A stretch of DNA of 64,000 nt from Herbaspirillum robiniae (GTDB taxonomy: Bacteria; Pseudomonadota; Gammaproteobacteria; Burkholderiales; Burkholderiaceae_D). The notes below the pieces were generated by a model, which worked only from the letters and a program-made list of their open reading frames with translations, had not been told where the DNA came from and searched no databases. Below, piece after piece: positions 58,501-64,000 of this stretch. The stretch's first letter is position 1. Each line of letters begins with the position of its first letter. Both the position numbers and the translations under genes were made by a program. The DNA lies in contig NZ_NJGU01000008.1 in NCBI RefSeq assembly GCF_002213415.1, positions 236,600 to 300,599 on the forward strand, read 5' to 3'.

Positions 58501-59169
58501 ATGACTTCCTCCCCTTCCTACCCGCGGGCCGTGCTGTTCGACCTGCTCACGGCGCTGCTCGACTCGTGGACGCTGTGGAACCGCGCCGCGGGCTCCGAGC
58601 AGGCCGGTCGCAGCTGGCGCGCCCAATACCTGAAGCTCACCTACGGCTGCGGCGCCTACCTTCCCTATGAAGACCTGGTGCGGCAGGCCGCCGCCGACAC
58701 CGGCCTGCCGGCATCGGCCCCGGCCGCGCTGGAGGACGGCTGGGAGCAACTGCAGCCCTGGAGCGGCGCGGTGCAAGCGCTGCAGGCGCTGGCGCCCCAC
58801 TGCAAGCTGGCGGTGGTGACCAACTGCTCGGTGCGACTGGGCCGGATGGCGGCCGCGCGCCTGCCGGTCGACTGGGACCTGGTGCTGACCTCGGAAGAGG
58901 CCGGCTTCTACAAACCCGATCCGGCGCCCTATCGCCTGGCCTTGCAGCAGCTGGGCGTCGACGCCGCCGAAGCGGCCTTCGTCGCCGGCTCCAGCTACGA
59001 CATGTTCGGCACGGCCGCCGTGGGCCTTCGCACCTACTGGCACAACCGCATCGGCCTGCCGCTGGTGGCCGGCGCGCAGGCGCCCGACATCGAATCCCCG
59101 GGCCTGGACGCGCTGCCGGCCTGGCTGGCCCGCTTCGGCCATCCCGTCAACTCCCACCCTGCCCGCTGA
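58501..59169 (+). CDS. HAD-family hydrolase, haloacid-dehalogenase-like
   Basis: A 222-residue HAD protein with motif I reading FDLLTALLDSW: the nucleophile Asp is present but the second Asp of DxD is Leu, as in dehalogenase-type rather than phosphatase-type members. AVVTNCSVRLG and GFYKPDPAPYRLALQQLG follow. A more upstream ATG at 58489 is possible. It is the first gene of an operon with the DSD1 and RidA genes (four-base gap, then overlap). Confidence 0.85.
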   Translation: MTSSPSYPRAVLFDLLTALLDSWTLWNRAAGSEQAGRSWRAQYLKLTYGCGAYLPYEDLVRQAAADTGLPASAPAALEDGWEQLQPWSGAVQALQALAPHCKLAVVTNCSVRLGRMAAARLPVDWDLVLTSEEAGFYKPDPAPYRLALQQLGVDAAEAAFVAGSSYDMFGTAAVGLRTYWHNRIGLPLVAGAQAPDIESPGLDALPAWLARFGHPVNSHPAR

Positions 59170-59173
59170 CATC

Positions 59174-60322
59174 ATGACCATCACACTGCAACAACTGGAC
59201 ACGCCGGCCGCCGTCATCGATACGGCCCGCATGGAACGCAATATCGCCCGCATGCAACAGCGCATGAACGCGCTGGGCGTGCGCTTTCGCCCGCACGTCA
59301 AGACCGCCAAATGCATCGAGGTGGCGCGCGCCCAGCTGGCGGCGGGCGCCACCGGCATCACGGTATCGACGCTGAAGGAGGCCGAGCAGTTCTTCCAGGC
59401 CGGCATCGGCGACATCCTCTACGCCGTCACCATCGATCCGGCCAAGCTGCCGCGCGCGCTGGCGCTGATCCGCAAGGGCTGCGCGCTGACGCTGGTGGTC
59501 GACAACCCGGCCGCGGCGACCGCGCTGGCGGATTTCGGCCGCGCACACGACTGCGTCTTCGCGGTACTGATCGAAGTCGACACCGACGGCCACCGCTCAG
59601 GCATCGGCCCGGAGGAGGAAGTCTTGCTGGAGGTGGCCGGCATCCTGCAGCGCGGCGGCGCCAGGGTCGCCGGCGTCATGACCCACGCCGGCTCCAGCTA
59701 TGAACTCAACACACAGGAGGCCCTGGCCGCGCTGGCCGAGCAGGAGCGCGCCGGCTGCGTGCGCGCGGCGCAGCGCATCCGCGCCGCCGGCATCGCCTGC
59801 GACATCGTCAGCGTGGGATCGACGCCCACCGCGCTGGCAGCCGCCGCCCTGGAAGGCGTGACGGAGGTACGGGCCGGGGTGTATGTCTTCTTCGACCTGG
59901 TGATGCACAACGTGGGCGTATGCGCCCCCGAGGACATCGCGCTGAGCGTGCTGGCCACGGTGATCGGCCACCAGCCGGAAAAGGGCTGGGCCATCCTCGA
60001 TGCCGGCTGGATGGCGATGAGCCGCGACCACGGCACCGCCAGGCAGTCGCACGACTTCGGCTACGGCCTGCCCTGCACCATCGACGGCCGGCCGCTGACC
60101 GGCTACGTCCTCAGCGGCGCCAACCAGGAACACGGTATCCTGTCGGCGGTGCATCCGGAGGCGGTCAACCAGGGCGAGCATATCGTCACCCGCTTCCCGA
60201 TCGGCACGCGGCTGCGCATCCTGCCCAACCATGCCTGCGCGACCGGCGCCCAATATCCTCAATACCAAGCGCTGTCGCCCGATGGCGCGCTGACCCAATG
60301 GGAGCGTTTCCATGGCTGGTGA
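59174..60322 (+). CDS. DSD1-family PLP enzyme (D-threonine aldolase/D-serine dehydratase-like)
   Basis: A 382-residue fold-type III PLP enzyme. The Schiff-base Lys is K43 in RPHVKTAKC, the phosphate-binding region GSTPTALAA is present, and C-terminal NHACATGAQY supplies the His/Cys metal pair of the DSD1 family. Members act on D-threonine, D-serine or 3-hydroxy-aspartate. It sits between a HAD hydrolase and a RidA gene and overlaps the latter, a logical team: the enzyme releases reactive enamine/imine products that RidA hydrolyses (inference from families). Confidence 0.88.
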   Translation: MTITLQQLDTPAAVIDTARMERNIARMQQRMNALGVRFRPHVKTAKCIEVARAQLAAGATGITVSTLKEAEQFFQAGIGDILYAVTIDPAKLPRALALIRKGCALTLVVDNPAAATALADFGRAHDCVFAVLIEVDTDGHRSGIGPEEEVLLEVAGILQRGGARVAGVMTHAGSSYELNTQEALAALAEQERAGCVRAAQRIRAAGIACDIVSVGSTPTALAAAALEGVTEVRAGVYVFFDLVMHNVGVCAPEDIALSVLATVIGHQPEKGWAILDAGWMAMSRDHGTARQSHDFGYGLPCTIDGRPLTGYVLSGANQEHGILSAVHPEAVNQGEHIVTRFPIGTRLRILPNHACATGAQYPQYQALSPDGALTQWERFHGW

Positions 60323-60707
60323 TCTGCAAGAACAAGAGAAGGACGTCGGCCTCACGCCTCCCGGCGGCCATTACAGCCACTTCACCGAGGCCGGCGGCCT
60401 GGTGTTCGTCTCCGGGCAGCTGCCCATCGCGCCGGGCGGCAGGAAGCTGGCCGACGCGTCGTTCGACGAACAGGCGCTGCAGGTGATGGACAACGTCGAG
60501 CGGACCCTGCGCGCGGCCGGCTGCGGCCTGGACTCGCTGGTCCAGGTGCGCATCTACCTGGACGACATCGACAACTGGCCGCGCTTGAACACGCTGTACG
60601 CGAACTGGCTGGGCGAACACAAGCCGGCGCGGGCGATCGTGCCGACGCCGCCGCTGCACTACGGCTTCAAGATCGAGATCGAGGCGGTCGCCCGGGCCTC
60701 GTCCTGA
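60312..60707 (+). CDS. RidA-family enamine/imine deaminase
   Basis: A 131-residue protein overlapping the previous gene by 11 bases. Typical RidA segments are LVFVSGQLPIAPGG, VRIYLDDIDNWPRLNTLYAN and the catalytic-Arg loop KPARAIVPTPPL, then KIEIEAVA. RidA hydrolyses 2-aminoacrylate and related imines from PLP dehydratases before they damage other enzymes, fitting its neighbour. Confidence 0.9.
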   Translation: MAGDLQEQEKDVGLTPPGGHYSHFTEAGGLVFVSGQLPIAPGGRKLADASFDEQALQVMDNVERTLRAAGCGLDSLVQVRIYLDDIDNWPRLNTLYANWLGEHKPARAIVPTPPLHYGFKIEIEAVARASS

Positions 60708-60724
60708 ACCGGCGCCGGCCGCCG

Positions 60725-60791
60725 GGATTCGGCTTGGATTCAGCCCGGATTGAACGGGGATTGCGTCGCGGATCCAGCCAGGATTCAGCCC
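60725..60791. repeat. Six-unit 11-bp tandem repeat
   Basis: Units starting GGATT or GGATC begin at 60725, 60736, 60747, 60758, 60770 and 60781, spaced 11, 11, 11, 12 and 11 bases. The units diverge (GGATTCAGCC is the clearest). The array lies just beyond the stop of the VOC gene and crosses it slightly. Confidence 0.6.
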
Positions 60792-61264
60792 CGGCGCGCC
60801 GCCTCGATCGTCGCGATGTCGATCTTGCGCATGCCCATCATGGCGTCGAAGGCGCGCTTGGCGGCGGCGCGGTCGGGATCGGTGAAGGCCGCGGTCAGCG
60901 CGCGCGGCGTGATCTGCCACGACAGTCCCCACTTGTCCTTGCACCAGCCGCAGGCGCTCTCCTGGCCGCCGTTGCCGACGATGGCGTTCCACAGGCGGTC
61001 GGTCTCTTCCTGGTCGTCGGTGGCGACCTGGAAGGAAAAGGCCTCGCTGTGCCTGAAGGCCGGGCCGCCGTTCAGTCCCAGGCAGGGAATGCCCAGCACC
61101 GTGAATTCCACCGTCAGCACGTCGCCCTGCCGGCCGTCGGGATAGTCGCCGGGCGCATGGTGCACGGCCTTGACGCCGCTGTCGGGAAACAGCTCGCCGT
61201 AGAAGGTGGCGGCGTCCAGCGCGTCGCCGTTGTACCAGAGGCAAATGGTGTTCTTGCTGATCAT
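60785..61264 (-). CDS. VOC/PhnB-like glyoxalase-fold protein
   Basis: A 159-residue protein with the PhnB/3-demethylubiquinone-methyltransferase-like VOC pattern: LWYNGDALDAATFYGELFPD, VEFTVLGIPCLGLNGGP, SFQVATDDQEETDRLW. The C-terminal KRAFDAMMGMRKIDIATIEA is typical of this group. Function is unknown; such proteins often act in small-molecule binding or resistance. It is convergent with the RidA gene, and the 11-bp repeat overlaps its end. Confidence 0.86.
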   Translation of the reverse strand: MISKNTICLWYNGDALDAATFYGELFPDSGVKAVHHAPGDYPDGRQGDVLTVEFTVLGIPCLGLNGGPAFRHSEAFSFQVATDDQEETDRLWNAIVGNGGQESACGWCKDKWGLSWQITPRALTAAFTDPDRAAAKRAFDAMMGMRKIDIATIEAARRG

Positions 61265-61401
61265 GCCGGTTCTCCTCGATGTGCGCGCAGCAGAGCTGCC
61301 CGCGATCTCTTATGATGGTGCCCGCACTACCCGGACACCGCATGTCCGCTCAGGATAACCAATCGCAGCCCTCCTCAAAAGCTCAGCAGAAAGGATTCAC
61401 C

Positions 61402-62040
61402 ATGCCCCGCTTCTCCCGTTGGTTCGCCGCCCGTTCGCTGGCGGCGTTCGCATTGCTGGCCGGCATCGCCGCCACGGCCTCGGCCCAGGCCGTGATGGAC
61501 GAATGGACCGCGGTCAAGCCGCCCGCGCCGCCGGCGCTGTCCAGGATCACGGTCGACCCGGCCACCACCGCCCTGCTGGTGCTGGACATCGCCAAGCAGA
61601 CCTGTCCCGAAAGCCGCGCACGCTGCATGGCCATGCTGCCGCGCGTGGCCAAGATCATGGAGTTCGCGCGCGCCAGGAAGGTGACCGTGATCTACACCCT
61701 GGGCGCGGCCAGCAGCACCGCCGACATCTGGCCGGAAGCGGCGATGCAGGGCGGCGAGCCGGTCTTCAAGTCGGGCCCGGACAAGTTCATCAACACCGAG
61801 CTTGAGAAGACCCTGCGCGAGAAGGGCATCAAGACCGTGATCTGCATCGGCTCGTCGGCCCACGGCGCGGTGCTGCATACCGCCGCCAGCGCCGCCTTCC
61901 GCGGCTTCGACGTGGTGGTGCCGGTGGACCTGATGGCTTCCGACACGGCCTATCCGGAGCAGTACACGGCCTGGCACCTGGTGAATGCGCCGCGCCTGGC
62001 CGAGCGCGTCAAGCTGACCCGCCTGGACTGGCTGAACTGA
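61402..62040 (+). CDS. Exported isochorismatase-fold protein lacking the catalytic Cys
   Basis: A 212-residue protein with a Sec signal peptide (FALLAGIAATASAQA) and an isochorismatase fold: VLDIAKQTC supplies Asp and SGPDKFINTELEKTLREKG the Lys. The nucleophile position reads SSAHGAVLHTA, so the usual Cys is absent and Gly takes its place. Export plus loss of the nucleophile argues for an altered or non-hydrolytic role. AAAGGA seven bases before ATG supports the start. Confidence 0.83.
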   Translation: MPRFSRWFAARSLAAFALLAGIAATASAQAVMDEWTAVKPPAPPALSRITVDPATTALLVLDIAKQTCPESRARCMAMLPRVAKIMEFARARKVTVIYTLGAASSTADIWPEAAMQGGEPVFKSGPDKFINTELEKTLREKGIKTVICIGSSAHGAVLHTAASAAFRGFDVVVPVDLMASDTAYPEQYTAWHLVNAPRLAERVKLTRLDWLN

Positions 62041-62055
62041 GCACCGCACAAGATG

Positions 62056-62087
62056 AAAAAAGCCGCACCCGAAGGTGCGGCCTTTTT
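62056..62087. terminator. Bidirectional intrinsic terminator
   Basis: GCCGCACC and GGTGCGGC arms around CGAA (62062-62081), with A6 before and T6 after, between the convergent isochorismatase-fold and serine hydrolase genes. Confidence 0.85.
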
Positions 62088-62122
62088 TCGTCCTGCGCCA
62101 ACGTCGGCGCATGGACAGGGGC

Positions 62123-63742
62123 TCAGGGCTTGCAACCTTGCGCATCGGCGCGGCAGAAGGTGCCCAGCTTTTCCTCGTCCAGATACTCGATATTGAGCGT
62201 GCCGCGGTTGAAGCTGGCCTTGGAGATCGAGCCCGCGGCCTGGCTCTCGCCCGGCGGCGCCAGGGTGAACAGGTCGCCGTCCCAGTGCGACAGCGGCAGG
62301 CGCACCCGCCCCGGCCCCAGCGTCAGCACCAGGCGGTCGCCCTCGGCGGTGACGCTGGCCGCGCCGTAGAAGATGTTTTCATACGTGCCGACGTACTCGG
62401 ACAACGGCCGCGCCGGCGCCGGGCTCGCCGGCGGCTGCTTGCCCACCAGGCTGCCCTGCGGCGCCAGCAGGCCGGCCAGCGCGCGGGAGTACAAGCCGCG
62501 CCAGTCCTGCGTCACGCGGCCGAACTGCACCAGGTCGGCGAATTCGGCGTTGAGCATCTCCGGCACGCCCACCGGCTGCGCATTGGTCAGCGCCACGATG
62601 CCCACGTTGGCCGACGGGATCAGCGTGAAGGCGGTGCCGGCGCCCAGGTTGAAGGCGCCCGAATGGTTCAGCACCACGCGCCCCGAGGCCGACTCGATGA
62701 CGTTCACCCCGTAACCGTAGAAGCTGGTGCGCGCCGAGGGCGACGACGGCGGGCCCGAGACCACCTGCGGCGACATTGCCGCGCGCAGCGCTTCCGGGTC
62801 GACCAGCTGCTTGCCGTCCACGCAACCCTGCGCCAGCACCATGTTCATCCAGCGCGCCATGTCGTTGACGCTGGAGTTGACGCCGCCGGCCGGCGACTGG
62901 GCGTCGGGATGCGGCTGCGTGGGCGAGACGCGGAAGCCGCCCGGCACCTTGAGGTGGCCGTCGGCGCGATTGGTCTGCTTGAGGAAATCTTCCAGGCGCG
63001 AGCTGGTGGAATTCATCCCCAGCGGCCGGTAGATTTCGTCGGCCGACAACGCGGCCCATTCGCGGCCGCTGGCCACGGCCACGGCCTGTGCCCCGGCGGT
63101 CAGGCCGAAGTTGGTGTAGGCGTAACTGTTGCGGAACCGCGCCAGCGGCATGTAGCGCAGCTTGTAGAGCATCTGCTCGCGGTTGTAGCCGAGGTCTTCC
63201 AGCAGGTCGCCGGCATGGTCGGGCAGGCCGGAGCGGTGCGCGTACATGTCGCCCACGGTGACGTGCGAGCCGACGTAAGGATCGGCCAGCTGGAAATCGG
63301 GCAGCCAGCGCTGCAGCGGCGTATCCCAGGTGATCACGCCTTTTCCAACCTGGCGCGCGATCACGGTGGCGCCGATCGGCTTGGACACCGACGCCAGGTG
63401 GAACACGGTATCGGCGTCGACCTGGCCGGGCTTGCCCAGGCTGCGCACGCCATAGCCCTTGGCGAACACGATCTTGCCGTCGGCCACCACCGCCACCGCC
63501 ATGCCGGGGATGCCGTACGCGGCCATCAGCGACTGCGCGATGCCGTCCACCCGGCCCACCGCCGCGGCGACCTGGCCTGCCGGGATCGGCACGGCCGAGA
63601 CTTCATTGGGCATGGGCGTGTGCGCCGCGGGCGCGGGGCAGCTCTGCGCGACGGCGGCGCCCGAGAACAGCAGGGCCGTCGACAACGTGGCGACGGCCGC
63701 GCCCAGCCTGTGGGGCGGGCGGCAAGAAAGACGGGTATCCAT
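62123..63742 (-). CDS. Secreted serine hydrolase (class C beta-lactamase family)
   Basis: A 539-residue protein with a signal peptide ending near AQSC (residues 32-35). The nucleophile motif SVSK is at residues 118-121 (FHLASVSKPIGA), the YxN motif is YTN in SYAYTNFGLTA, and the third motif reads LNHSGAFNLG. A long C-terminal domain follows (residues about 430-539), as in many esterase/D-aminopeptidase-like members. It hydrolyses an ester or peptide in the periplasm; resistance cannot be claimed. Confidence 0.88.
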   Translation of the reverse strand: MDTRLSCRPPHRLGAAVATLSTALLFSGAAVAQSCPAPAAHTPMPNEVSAVPIPAGQVAAAVGRVDGIAQSLMAAYGIPGMAVAVVADGKIVFAKGYGVRSLGKPGQVDADTVFHLASVSKPIGATVIARQVGKGVITWDTPLQRWLPDFQLADPYVGSHVTVGDMYAHRSGLPDHAGDLLEDLGYNREQMLYKLRYMPLARFRNSYAYTNFGLTAGAQAVAVASGREWAALSADEIYRPLGMNSTSSRLEDFLKQTNRADGHLKVPGGFRVSPTQPHPDAQSPAGGVNSSVNDMARWMNMVLAQGCVDGKQLVDPEALRAAMSPQVVSGPPSSPSARTSFYGYGVNVIESASGRVVLNHSGAFNLGAGTAFTLIPSANVGIVALTNAQPVGVPEMLNAEFADLVQFGRVTQDWRGLYSRALAGLLAPQGSLVGKQPPASPAPARPLSEYVGTYENIFYGAASVTAEGDRLVLTLGPGRVRLPLSHWDGDLFTLAPPGESQAAGSISKASFNRGTLNIEYLDEEKLGTFCRADAQGCKP

Positions 63743-63881
63743 TGCTGTGTGTTCTCCTTGTGATGTGGCAAGTGATGTCAATGCATCAACGATGATCCGG
63801 ATGCGAAAAAAGCAATCGCCGCGGCCATCCGGCCGCGGCTCCCCTTGGGTTTCTGCGCCTGGCGCGCAGCGTTGGTGCAGG

Positions 63882-64000
63882 TTACGACTTCGGCGCCAGC
63901 CAGGAGTCTTCGGCCTCGATGCCGTCCGGGTCGAAGGTCCAGGTGATCTTCTCGTACGTGAACGCGATGTCTTCCATGTGACCCATCTGCTGGTTCGACG
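63882..64000 (-). CDS. hcp: Hcp, type VI secretion tube protein, C-terminal fragment
   Basis: Only the last 39 codons are visible, ending in TAA at 63882. The sequence QMGHMEDIAFTYEKITWTF followed by DGIEAEDSWLAPKS matches the conserved C-terminus of Hcp, the hexameric ring protein of the T6SS tube. The gene continues beyond the right edge, so a T6SS cluster or a solitary Hcp is expected there. Confidence 0.87.
   Translation of the reverse strand, partial: SNQQMGHMEDIAFTYEKITWTFDPDGIEAEDSWLAPKS

Noticed and set aside
1..64000. tRNA, rRNA, insertion sequences or prophage genes
   Set aside because: No tRNA cloverleaf, rRNA segment, transposase or phage structural gene was recognised anywhere in the window.

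Overview
The window looks like chromosome of a GC-rich betaproteobacterium in the Burkholderiales. The dense LysR, AraC and MFS content, the gene families and the short overlaps fit an Oxalobacteraceae organism such as Herbaspirillum, but that placement is inferred from gene style and is not proven by any marker here. Most of the window is compact, GC-rich metabolic chromosome. Three AT-richer stretches carry small unknown genes: about 1.5-3.7 kb, 12.2-13.7 kb and 19.1-22.3 kb.

Layout. 1-1.5 kb: end of an SDR gene with a divergent LysR regulator. 1.5-3.7 kb: accessory small genes and a candidate small RNA. 3.9-12.2 kb: a nine-gene, mostly translationally coupled lipid-modification operon (FAD oxidoreductase, DUF1365, cyclopropane-fatty-acid-synthase-like methyltransferase, DUF3833 lipoprotein, SDR, NTF2-like protein, single-domain response regulator, chalcone-isomerase-like protein, GPH-type transporter) with a divergent TetR regulator whose promoter carries three 20-bp-phased repeats. 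12.4-13.7 kb: small genes and a second copy of the candidate small RNA. 13.7-19 kb: LysR/LysE pair, a monooxygenase-fold protein, an NmrA-like protein and a quinone-oxidoreductase-like gene with a LysR regulator. 19.1-22.3 kb: an AT-rich island with a coupled pair of unknown membrane proteins, an orphan HipB-like regulator, a headless DUF2384 antitoxin-like gene and a triple direct repeat.

22.3-33.9 kb: AraC/GST pair, DUF1289 protein, TonB-dependent siderophore receptor, epimerase/AraC pair, class II aldolase, MFS transporter and LysR, and an XRE-cupin regulator beside a phosphinothricin-type acetyltransferase. 34-44.8 kb: an ArsR/SRPBCC/SRPBCC operon with a palindrome on its own start codon, a YkgJ protein, an AI-2E-type permease with a long C-terminal extension, a DUF2059-TonB fusion, a YddG-like exporter, and a complete paoABCD-type molybdenum aldehyde dehydrogenase operon.

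45-64 kb: AraC and cysteine hydrolase, DoxX and LysR, a 23-residue membrane peptide, a Tat-type alpha/beta hydrolase, an OmpR-type two-component system, a DipZ redox protein operon, and a HAD/D-amino-acid-enzyme/RidA operon. The window ends with a secreted isochorismatase fold, a secreted serine hydrolase and the C-terminus of Hcp, which places a type VI secretion locus just beyond the right edge.

The most promising leads are: the shared operator linking the two-component system, dipZ and the distant hydrolase; the three-member family of 97-residue proteins; the paired small-RNA/attenuator elements; the two-gene membrane cassette at 19.1-20.8 kb; and the TetR-controlled lipid operon.
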